DNA of 38,379 nucleotides from an uncultured Desulfobulbaceae bacterium. GTDB taxonomy: Bacteria; Desulfobacterota; Desulfobulbia; Desulfobulbales; Desulfocapsaceae. The notes under the pieces were generated by a model. That model did not search any database, was not told the origin of the DNA, and saw only the letters and a list, made by a program, of their open reading frames with translations. Of the stretch, positions 29,548 to 37,950 are shown one piece after another; position 1 is the first letter of the stretch; every line of letters starts with the position of its first letter. The DNA lies in assembly GCA_937132035.1 (NCBI GenBank), contig CAKZOA010000401.1:1-38379 (forward strand). Direction: 5' to 3'. A program made the position numbers and the translations under genes.

Positions 29548-30049
29548 CCGGGCGGATTCTGTTGTATGGATGTGTGCGAACTGGTAATAATGAGCTGTTA
29601 TAAATAGAGAAAGCGAAGATGGATTTCAGTGGGGACGGGATCGCCCTCCAGCGCCATGCATTCAGGGCCTTCAAGCTGCAGCCGGAGTGGGAAATACTGC
29701 TACAGCGGTGCCTTCTTTTGAGGAAAAACTGCGCAATAAATGCCCATGAGCTGGTCTGTGTGGCTGGTTGTACGGCCCGTTGTTTGGGCCTGGCGCCCTC
29801 GGCAGGGGGCCCCGGAGACGAATCGTGATGAGTAAAAAGTGCACATCTGCTGGCGAAATGGTGCGGACAGCCGTCCGCTCTGTCCGGACCCCGACAACGC
29901 TTTATCCGGTTTCACAGGAATCCTGGAACGACTCTTTTTAGCAAACCCGCTTGTTCGCAGAGACGGCAGATGGTGGAAAAACCTTCTAAAAACCAGGAAA
30001 ATACGATAGGCTTGTGTCAGGGGAGATAAAAGAAATCCGGGAGGAAAGC

Positions 30050-30838
30050 ATGAACAGGCAACCATCACCCACCGACGAAGAGGGGCCGGTAGTCGAAGCT
30101 GGTCCCAGCGACATGGAGGCAGTGGGGTCCGCCGCCCTGGAGCAGTACGGCAGCAGGACCAAGCTTGGTGCCATCGGTCTGGTGACCAGCGCTGTTATAC
30201 GAGATTTCAACGATCCGCTGCAGGCCATAGGCAATATACTCGGCGGCATTCAGCGCCGTGGAAGCGTCGAGGCCGAGGATCTGAACCTGGTGACTCTGGC
30301 CTATGAAGAACTGCAGAAGCTCAACGCCATGGTCCGCGAGCTCCAGGAGTTCTGCCAGCCGGGCCGGGAGTATAGGGAGCTTGTGGATATGGCCGCCGAG
30401 GTGGACCATTACGTGAAAACCACCACAGCCGTTTTTGCCGGCCGTCACATCACTGTGAAGGCGGAAACAGAGCGTGGACTGCCGCCGGTGCATGCTGAAG
30501 CCAGACTGATCAGGTGGGTTCTGGAAGAGCTGTTCGCCAAGCTCGCCAGCAGCTGCGATGAGGGCGCAGCCTTACATCTCAGGTTCTTTGCCGATGATGG
30601 CGCCGTTGTCCTGCAGATTTCGGAAAAGGGCTGCGGCCTTGATCAGGAGGCGATGGAGCGGTTTACCGAGGTTTTCAGCAACGGTGGAAAACAGGATATC
30701 GCCTGTTTCTGGCTGACCATCTGTTCGGCGATTGTGGTCATGCACGACGGCTCTCTCAAGGTCGGCTCCGCCGACGGCAGCGGCACAGTGGTGCGGGTGC
30801 GCCTGCCCGTCGCGCCGCCGCCGGCATCCTCCGAGTGA
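30050..30838 (+). CDS. Degenerate histidine-kinase-like protein (pseudo-HK: DHp plus HATPase folds, catalytic residues missing)
   Basis: GAIGLVTSAVIRDFNDPLQAIGNILGGIQRRG parallels the intact H-box of the kinase at 35724, with Arg replacing His; N, G1 and G2 boxes also degenerate. SD GGGAGGAAAGC. Confidence 0.75.
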   Translation: MNRQPSPTDEEGPVVEAGPSDMEAVGSAALEQYGSRTKLGAIGLVTSAVIRDFNDPLQAIGNILGGIQRRGSVEAEDLNLVTLAYEELQKLNAMVRELQEFCQPGREYRELVDMAAEVDHYVKTTTAVFAGRHITVKAETERGLPPVHAEARLIRWVLEELFAKLASSCDEGAALHLRFFADDGAVVLQISEKGCGLDQEAMERFTEVFSNGGKQDIACFWLTICSAIVVMHDGSLKVGSADGSGTVVRVRLPVAPPPASSE

Positions 30839-32493
30839 ACAGCGACGTGACGGCGAAAAAAAAGATACTGCTGGTCGACGATGAAAAAAGCATCAGGCTG
30901 TCCTTCCGGCGGGAGCTGCAGCCGTACTACGACGTCCACCTCGCCGGCTCCTGCAGCGAGGCCCTGGAGGCGCTGGCCGGCGAGCGCTTCGATTTGCTGC
31001 TGACCGATCTGGTCATGGCCGACGACAGCGGCCTCACCCTGCTGCGCCGGGCCAAGGCCGGCAACCCTGAACTCCATGTCGTCATCATCACCGGCTATGG
31101 TGAAATAGAGACAGTGGTCGAAGCAATGCGCTTAGGCGCCGATGATTTTCTGCTCAAACCATGCGATATCGAAGAATTGCTCAGGCGCCTCGCCAAAACC
31201 TTTGAGAGAGATGATTATATAGCCAGGGTCCGGCTCTACGATAAAATCTCTCAGAGCATCGGCATACTGGTTGCTCTGGTGGATAAAGCAGGCCTCATCG
31301 TCGAGGCCAACTCCGCCTGGCAGCAGGCCTGCGGGCTGAGCATGGCGAAGCTGGCCGGCCGTTCACTGGCCGAAGTACTGGGACAACACAGCCTGGAGCG
31401 CACCATTCTGCCGCGGCTCGAGCGCTGTCTGAGAGAGGGCGAGGTGCAGCACTACGATTTGTTCAGGTTCCAGGACGGCCGGCCCCGCAGCATGGTCGCC
31501 ACCTTCAACCCGGTTGCCAGTGGCAATACGGCAACCATGGCGGTGTTGGCGATGACCGATGTCACCGATGTCATGGCCTGGCACCAGCCCCTGCTGGAGC
31601 GGGCCGAACAGTTGGAGCTGGAACGCAGCGTCAGCATGGAAGGCTTTATGGACTGCGACCTGGCGGCGGGCCAGGCCCGCTACTGCGCGCAATGGAAGCA
31701 CTTGCTGGGCTATGGGCCGGATACTGCCGACGAGGATATTCCCCAGTGGCTCGATGTCGTTCACGGTGACGACGAAGAATCCCTGCGGGCAGCCCTCGGT
31801 GAATGCCTGGAGGGGCTGGCCCCGGCCTACGAGACGAGCGTCCGGTTGCGCATGGCTTCCGGGGACTGGCGGTGGTTCAGGGCCAGGGGCATGGTGGTTG
31901 ACCGGGCCGGCGACTCTACCCCCCGGCGCCTGGTCGGCACCCTCGTCGATATCCACCGCTGGAAGACAAGAGAGGAACAGGCGCTCATGACGATCAGGGA
32001 GCTGGAGGAGGAGCGTACCGGCAGCCGGAACCAGCGTCAGCAACTCCGCGAGGCCCTGGAAGAGGCCGACACCGCCTGGAAGGTGCTCCAGCATAAGCGC
32101 GATCAGGATCGCAAAATCCTTGAGGAGCAGCTGAGCGATAATGTCGTCAATATTATCGCACCGCTGGTGATGCGGCTGCACAAAACCGGACTGAACAGCG
32201 ACCAGCGGCCGCTGGTGGAGGCCCTGGAAAAAAGCCTCGGAGCAGTCACCTCCTCCTTTGTCAGCGATCTGGCCAGCCGCCACATCGGCCTCACACCCAT
32301 GGAAATACAGGTGGCCAGCCATGTCAAAGACGGCAAGGCCACCAAGGAGATAGCCGAAATCCTCCACCTGGCCCCGGAAACGGTCAATGTCCACCGCAAA
32401 AAGATCCGCAGAAAGCTGGGCCTGAGCAACACCGCCGTCAATCTCCGTACCTTCCTCAGTTCCCTCGGCCAGGACGACGGTCTCCGGCCATAG
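30835..32493 (+). CDS. Response regulator with REC, PAS domains, coiled coil and C-terminal LuxR-type HTH
   Basis: ILLVDDEKSIRLSFRREL, LLLTDLVMADDSGLTLL and ADDFLLKP REC motifs; PAS SIGILVALVDKAGLIVEANSAW; LTPMEIQVASHVKDGKATKEIAEILHLAPETVNVHRKKIRRKLGL HTH; GTG start overlapping the upstream stop. Confidence 0.9.
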   Translation: MNSDVTAKKKILLVDDEKSIRLSFRRELQPYYDVHLAGSCSEALEALAGERFDLLLTDLVMADDSGLTLLRRAKAGNPELHVVIITGYGEIETVVEAMRLGADDFLLKPCDIEELLRRLAKTFERDDYIARVRLYDKISQSIGILVALVDKAGLIVEANSAWQQACGLSMAKLAGRSLAEVLGQHSLERTILPRLERCLREGEVQHYDLFRFQDGRPRSMVATFNPVASGNTATMAVLAMTDVTDVMAWHQPLLERAEQLELERSVSMEGFMDCDLAAGQARYCAQWKHLLGYGPDTADEDIPQWLDVVHGDDEESLRAALGECLEGLAPAYETSVRLRMASGDWRWFRARGMVVDRAGDSTPRRLVGTLVDIHRWKTREEQALMTIRELEEERTGSRNQRQQLREALEEADTAWKVLQHKRDQDRKILEEQLSDNVVNIIAPLVMRLHKTGLNSDQRPLVEALEKSLGAVTSSFVSDLASRHIGLTPMEIQVASHVKDGKATKEIAEILHLAPETVNVHRKKIRRKLGLSNTAVNLRTFLSSLGQDDGLRP

Positions 32494-32748
32494 ACAGGCT
32501 GCGCCGGTTGCCGCCGGCCTCCGCCTCTGCCGGCGTAAAAGGCAGTACCGCACCACGATGCACGCCACGATGCCGATGAAGTTGCCGATGAGGTTATGCG
32601 CTTGACAGGATCGATTTCGGTACAATGCTGAAAGAAGCGGTTTAAATAATGCTTTCCGTCGGCAATCACGGTATTCTCCCGAGACGAAGCGCAGGACCAG
32701 GGCCGGTCACCACCGGCAGGAAGGCAGAAACCAGGGCAAGGAGAGCGT

Positions 32749-35709
32749 ATGAGCAGCAGGAAAAAGCCAGCCGGCACCGAGGCCGGAAAAAACGACAGGC
32801 ACCATGCCGACGATCCGCAGCTGATAGTCGGCATCGGCTCCTCCGCCGGCGGTCTCGAGGTCTTGAAGGATTTTTTCGCCGCCATGCCGCCCGATTCGGG
32901 CATGGCCTTCGTCCTCGTCTCCCATCTCTCACCCGACCGCGAATCGATGCTGCCGGGAATCCTCCAGGAGTCGACGGAGATGGAGGTGAAGCAGGCCGAA
33001 GAAAAGATGAAGGTTGCGCCCGACCATGTCTATATCATCCCGCCGGATAAAGAGCTGGTCATCTTCAGGGGGAGACTGCAGCTTCTCCGGCGCCAGAAGG
33101 GCGACGGCCATCACCGGCCGGTGGATACCTTCCTGCGCTCACTGGCCGAGGACCGGCAGAGAGGGGCTGCGGCCATTATTCTCTCCGGCACCGGCACCGA
33201 TGGCAGCCAGGGCGTCAAGGCCGTCAAGGAGCAGGGAGGACTGGTACTGGTCCAGGATTCCCAGTCGGCCAAGTTTGGCGGCATGATCGACGCCGCCAGC
33301 AAGACCGGCATCGTCGACCATGTCATGACGCCTCAACAGATGCCGGAGTGCCTCGTCGACTATCTTCATCACCTCAACAACTCCGCCTCACCAGAAGAAG
33401 CCGACGAGAATGAGAGTCTTGAGCATGACCTGCATAAAATATATGCCATGATCCGTTCCTCCACCGGCCATGACTTTTCCCTCTACAAAAAAAACACCAT
33501 TCTCCGCCGTATCGAGCGGAGGATGTTCGTCCATCAGCTGGCCACCATAGGTGACTATGTCGACTATCTCGACGACTCCGAGAAGGAGATTGGCATCCTT
33601 TTCAAGGAACTGCTCATCGGCGTCACCAGTTTTTTCAGGGACGAGGAGCTCTTTGACAAACTCCGGAACCAGTATCTGCCCGAGCTGCTGCAGGGCAAGG
33701 AGGACGGCGATGCCTTCCGGGTCTGGGTGCCTGGCTGCAGCAGCGGCGAGGAGGTCTACTCCCTGGCCATGATCCTCAGCGAATGCCTCGAGGAGCAGGG
33801 GACTGCTCTTCACCTGCAGTTCTTCGGCACCGACCTCGACGAGGAGGCCATCGGCGCCGCCAGGGCCGCTGTCTATCCCGACTCCATCGGCCTCGATGTC
33901 GATGCCCGGCGTCTGAAGCGGTTTTTCACCAAGGAGAAGAACTGCTACCACATCAAACAATTCATCCGCGAAATGGTGGTGTTCGCCAAACAAAACGTTG
34001 TCAAGGATCCGCCCTTCACCAGGATCGACCTGCTCAGCTGCCGCAACCTGCTGATCTATTTCGGCCCCCAACTCCAGCAAAATCTGCTGCCCGTCTTTCA
34101 TTACAGCCTCAGGCAGGACGGCATGCTGGTACTCGGCAGCTCGGAAAACCTCGGGACGGCGGCCGAGAATTTCAGCGTTATCGACAAGAAATGGAAAATC
34201 TTCCGGCGCCAGGCCGACCACGGTGATATGGCCGCGGCCATGAAGTTTCCACGAGGCAATGCTGCCGGGGGCGAGAGGGTACGACGGTCCGTAAAAACAG
34301 CCGAGGCGGCCAAAAACGAGGTCGATGCCCGCCTGTTCAGGGCGATCCTCAGCCAGAGCGGCCTGCCGACCTGCGTTGTTGTCGATGACGAGTCCGAGCT
34401 GGTCTATACCCACGGACGCACCGGCCGCTACCTCGAACCCGCCGAAGGCGAGGTCAGCACCAATATTGTCAAGATGGCCCGGCCCGGGCTGGAGGCGCCT
34501 CTCATCAACGGCATCCAGAAGATGAGCAGCGAACGCACTGAAATCAAGCAGAACAACATCAGAGTCAAGGACAACGGCGGCTACCACGATATCAATCTCA
34601 TTCTCAGACCGCTGCCGGAGGTTAAGGGTGGCCGGCGGGGACTGATGCTGGTCATCTTCGAAGAGATTGGCAAAGGCCAGAAACAACCACGGACCGAGCC
34701 GGAACAACCGGAAAAACCCGAGGAAGAGTTTACCAGAGACAACCTCAAGCAGCTCCAGGACGAGCTGCGCTACACCAGGGAAAACCTGAAAAGCACCGTC
34801 GAGGAACTGGAGACCTCCAACGAAGATCTGGTGACCACCAACGAGGAGCTGCAGTCGGCCAACGAGGAACTGCAGTCCACCAACGAGGAGCTCGAAACCT
34901 CAAAAGAGGAGCTGCAGTCGCTCAACGAGGAGGCCTCGACGGTCAATTCCGAGCTGGAGAGCCGGATCGACGAACTGGTCTCGGCCAACGATGATATCAA
35001 AAATTTCCTCGCTGCCACCGAGATAGCCACTATTTTCTTAGACAGCGCTTTGAAAATACGGCGCTTTACCCCCAAGATGACCAAGTTTTTCCGCATTACG
35101 GGGAGCGATGTCGGCCGCCCCATCGGTCATTTCTCCTCAACCCTCAAAAATGTCGATATCCAGGAGCTTGCACAGCAGGTGATCGATACCATCGAGAGGC
35201 ATGAGTCGGTGATCCAGGATCAGGAGGGGCAGAAATACCGGCTGTGCATCCGGCCCTTCCGGACCACGGAAAATGTCATCGAAGGCGTGATTGTCACCTT
35301 CGAAAACGTTACTGAGTTCAAGAAGATGGTGGACTCGCTGGCCGAGAGTGAAGAGTCGTGGCAGAAACTGGTCGAGCATGCGCCCTTCGGCCTTTTCGTG
35401 GTCAGCGATGAGCGCATCAAATATATCAATCCCGAAGGCCTTCGCATTTTCGGCGCCTCCTCGGCCCGGGAACTGGTCGGCACCCTGGCCAGGGAGCGGG
35501 TGGCCGAGCAGTCCCGGCAGCGATTTCAAAAGCAGATAGGCCACCGCGACTCAACCTGGCGGACGGCCTCCGTCGACTCCGAGAAGTATCTGCATCTCGA
35601 CGGCAGCACTATCGAATGTCTCTCCTCGGCAACGCCGGTCGACTATAAGGGCGCCCCGGCCACGGTATTCTACCTCCGTTGCAAAAGTGGCGACGCGTCT
35701 CCCGCCTGA
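32749..35709 (+). CDS. CheB-CheR fusion (methylesterase/methyltransferase) with coiled coil and PAS domains
   Basis: CheB: VGIGSSAGGLEVLKDFF, SHLSPDRES, SGTGTDGSQG. CheR: GVTSFFRDEELFDKL, VWVPGCSSGEEVYSLAMIL, RIDLLSCRNLLIYF. C-terminal PAS domains. Confidence 0.95.
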   Translation: MSSRKKPAGTEAGKNDRHHADDPQLIVGIGSSAGGLEVLKDFFAAMPPDSGMAFVLVSHLSPDRESMLPGILQESTEMEVKQAEEKMKVAPDHVYIIPPDKELVIFRGRLQLLRRQKGDGHHRPVDTFLRSLAEDRQRGAAAIILSGTGTDGSQGVKAVKEQGGLVLVQDSQSAKFGGMIDAASKTGIVDHVMTPQQMPECLVDYLHHLNNSASPEEADENESLEHDLHKIYAMIRSSTGHDFSLYKKNTILRRIERRMFVHQLATIGDYVDYLDDSEKEIGILFKELLIGVTSFFRDEELFDKLRNQYLPELLQGKEDGDAFRVWVPGCSSGEEVYSLAMILSECLEEQGTALHLQFFGTDLDEEAIGAARAAVYPDSIGLDVDARRLKRFFTKEKNCYHIKQFIREMVVFAKQNVVKDPPFTRIDLLSCRNLLIYFGPQLQQNLLPVFHYSLRQDGMLVLGSSENLGTAAENFSVIDKKWKIFRRQADHGDMAAAMKFPRGNAAGGERVRRSVKTAEAAKNEVDARLFRAILSQSGLPTCVVVDDESELVYTHGRTGRYLEPAEGEVSTNIVKMARPGLEAPLINGIQKMSSERTEIKQNNIRVKDNGGYHDINLILRPLPEVKGGRRGLMLVIFEEIGKGQKQPRTEPEQPEKPEEEFTRDNLKQLQDELRYTRENLKSTVEELETSNEDLVTTNEELQSANEELQSTNEELETSKEELQSLNEEASTVNSELESRIDELVSANDDIKNFLAATEIATIFLDSALKIRRFTPKMTKFFRITGSDVGRPIGHFSSTLKNVDIQELAQQVIDTIERHESVIQDQEGQKYRLCIRPFRTTENVIEGVIVTFENVTEFKKMVDSLAESEESWQKLVEHAPFGLFVVSDERIKYINPEGLRIFGASSARELVGTLARERVAEQSRQRFQKQIGHRDSTWRTASVDSEKYLHLDGSTIECLSSATPVDYKGAPATVFYLRCKSGDASPA
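34797..34920 (+). repeat. Imperfect 21-nt (7-aa) heptad repeat encoding the CheB-CheR linker coiled coil
   Basis: EELETSNEDLVTTNEELQSANEELQSTNEELETSKEELQS; recurrent AACGAGGAGCTGCAGTC units. Confidence 0.75.
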
Positions 35710-35723
35710 GGAATAAGAGGCCC

Positions 35724-37070
35724 ATGAGCAGAAAAGACACCACATCCTTTGAAAAATTACGGCAACGGGCCCTGGAAATGCTCGATGAGCGTGAGCGGAC
35801 GACGATGGATGATTTCAACGGCGACATGCGCCGTCTGCTGAGTGAACTCGATACCTACCGCATCGAGCTCGAGCTCCAGAACGAGGAACTGCGTCTGGCC
35901 CAGCTGGAGCAGGAGCGCTCGCAGCAGAAATACAACCAGCTCTTCGAGCGGGGAACGGTGGCCTATCTCAGCCTCGACGACCACGGACGCGTTGTCAGGA
36001 CCAACCCCTACACTGCTTCGATGCTGGGATGCCCTCGTGCCGACCTGCTTGGCAAACCCTTCAGCCGATTTATCCATTTCGACGACCAGGATACCTTTCA
36101 CCTGCACCGCCGCCAACTGAAGAGACCGGGCGTTCTGGCCACCTGCACCCTGCGGCTGCGCCCCGACGACGGTCCGCCGATCTATGTCCAGCTTGACAGT
36201 TCAGTCAACGAGGGGGCAGGAGAGAACGCCGGTGGGATTTTGACCACCGTCACCGATGTCAGTCAGCTGGAGGAGGCCAGGGAGGAATTGCTTACCCTCA
36301 ACAGGGAGTTGGAGAGGCGTGTCGAAGAGCGAACCCACGAGCTGCAGAAGGTTTTGGGCCAGCTGCTGCACTCGGAAAAGCTTGCGGCCATCGGCGGTCT
36401 TTCGGCCTCCATTGCCCATGAACTCAACAATCCCCTGCAGGGGGTACTCAATATTATCAAGGGGGTGGGGCGACGGGGACGCTTCGACGCTGAGGACCGG
36501 GAGCTGATGGATATTGCCGCAACCGAATGCCGGCGCATGCGCAATCTGCTCAGGGCGCTTCAGGATTTCAACCGGCCCACCTCGGGTATCCGCGCCCCCA
36601 TGGATCTGCATGCGGTCCTCGACTCCGTGCTGCTGCTTTTCGGCAAGAAATTCAAAAATTCCGGCATTGTTGTCTACAGGCACTACGCCGATGACCTGCC
36701 GGTGGCCTACGGGGTGGGCGACCAGATCAAGCAGGTGATCATGAATATTCTCGCCAACAGTATCGATGCCTGCCCGTCGGGCGGCCATATCACTGTCGCC
36801 ACCCATGCTGAAAAGAGGCAGGTGGTCATCGACATAGCCGACACCGGCAGCGGCATTGCCCCGGAGCATCGTGAGCGTATCTTTGAGCCCTTTTTCTCCA
36901 CCAAGCCCGAGGTGCGGGGCACCGGGCTGGGACTGTCGGTGAGCTACGGCATCATCAAGGACCATAAAGGCACGATAGAAGTCGACAGCCGTCCAGGCGA
37001 GGGCTGCCGCTTCCGCATCCTGCTGCCCCTCCGCGGGCCGGGCAGAAAGGCCGCGCCACCCTCTGGGTAG
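35724..37070 (+). CDS. PAS-domain sensor histidine kinase
   Basis: H-box AAIGGLSASIAHELNNPLQG; N-box QVIMNILANSIDAC; G1 IADTGSGIAPE; G2 RGTGLGLSVSYGI. Confidence 0.95.
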   Translation: MSRKDTTSFEKLRQRALEMLDERERTTMDDFNGDMRRLLSELDTYRIELELQNEELRLAQLEQERSQQKYNQLFERGTVAYLSLDDHGRVVRTNPYTASMLGCPRADLLGKPFSRFIHFDDQDTFHLHRRQLKRPGVLATCTLRLRPDDGPPIYVQLDSSVNEGAGENAGGILTTVTDVSQLEEAREELLTLNRELERRVEERTHELQKVLGQLLHSEKLAAIGGLSASIAHELNNPLQGVLNIIKGVGRRGRFDAEDRELMDIAATECRRMRNLLRALQDFNRPTSGIRAPMDLHAVLDSVLLLFGKKFKNSGIVVYRHYADDLPVAYGVGDQIKQVIMNILANSIDACPSGGHITVATHAEKRQVVIDIADTGSGIAPEHRERIFEPFFSTKPEVRGTGLGLSVSYGIIKDHKGTIEVDSRPGEGCRFRILLPLRGPGRKAAPPSG

Positions 37071-37216
37071 CATCCCTAACCATTTTCTCCCCGTTTTACT
37101 CCTCTTGCCGAAAAGGGCGCCAGTTCGTACCATAAAATACCAGACGTCGAACAGTGGGTAATACCGTCTGGCAAACTCAACTCTTTCGCCGGCACCGGCC
37201 TCACCCTGGAGGAAGC

Positions 37217-37792
37217 ATGCACGAAAGCACCCTACTCATCGTCGATGACGATACAGCCATCCTGCGTTCCTTCGCCGCCGATTTCCGGGAAATCTGTCCC
37301 GCGGTAACCACCGCCGTCACGGCCCAAGAAGGTATAGCGGCCCTGAAGGAGACCTTCTTCAATATCATCGTCACCGACCTGGTGATGCCGGGCACGAGTG
37401 GCCTGCATGTGCTGCGGGAGGCCAAGAAAAAAGACAGCGACACCTGCGTTATCGTTCTCACCGGCTACGGTGATCTCCATTCGGCTGTCGAGGCCCTGCG
37501 GATGGGCGCCGACGACTATCTGCTCAAGCCCGTCGACAGCGAGGAGCTGCTGGTGCAGATGATGAAGCATCTCAGTAAACAGCGGCAGAGGCGTAAGCTC
37601 AAGCTCAGGGAGAATATGCTCACCGTCTGCGCCTACTGCAAAGACGTGCGCGACGAGGCCGCTTCGCAGGCGCACAGAAGATGGACGGACATGGAAAGCT
37701 ACCTGACGCGCAAAAGCGGTATCAGTCTTTCTCACGGCTGCTGTCCCTCCTGTTTCGAGGAGATCTCCCGGGGGTGGGAGGGCGATGGGTAG
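37217..37792 (+). CDS. Response regulator (REC) with C-terminal CxxC / HGxCPxC motif
   Basis: LLIVDDDTAILRSFAADF, IIVTDLVMPGTSGLHVL and ADDYLLKPVD; C-terminal VCAYCKDVRDE...WTDMESYLTRKSGISLSHGCCPSCFEEI. Confidence 0.92.
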   Translation: MHESTLLIVDDDTAILRSFAADFREICPAVTTAVTAQEGIAALKETFFNIIVTDLVMPGTSGLHVLREAKKKDSDTCVIVLTGYGDLHSAVEALRMGADDYLLKPVDSEELLVQMMKHLSKQRQRRKLKLRENMLTVCAYCKDVRDEAASQAHRRWTDMESYLTRKSGISLSHGCCPSCFEEISRGWEGDG

Positions 37793-37805
37793 TCAGGCTA
37801 CCCAT
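37785..37805 (+). terminator. Hairpin overlapping the stop codon of the response regulator
   Basis: ATGGGTAG-tcagg-CTACCCAT, perfect 8-bp stem; no long U tract. Confidence 0.4.
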
Positions 37806-37950
37806 AATCTTCCCGTTTATATGCCCTTTGCAGGCGCCGGTTTCTGTGCGATGATATGATTCACGGAAAAGGCTCTACTGCCGGGTGGTGCGGCGCCGGC
37901 ATCGGCTGCCGGCCACCGCTCTTCCATCTCTTTTCATGCGCCGAGGAAAA

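Noticed and set aside
29297-30049. Cobalamin or glycine riboswitch in the divergent intergenic region
   Set aside because: No B12-box-like or glycine-aptamer consensus found by eye on either strand; a covariance-model search would be decisive.
31363-32625. 420-aa minus-strand ORF
   Set aside because: Antisense to the RR-PAS-LuxR gene; its N-terminal hydrophobic piece (HNLIGNFIGIVACIVVRYCLL) in the 32.5-32.6 kb gap is too short to call a gene remnant.
33388-34707. 439-aa minus-strand ORF
   Set aside because: Antisense to the CheB-CheR fusion, low-complexity composition, no motif; GC-driven shadow ORF.
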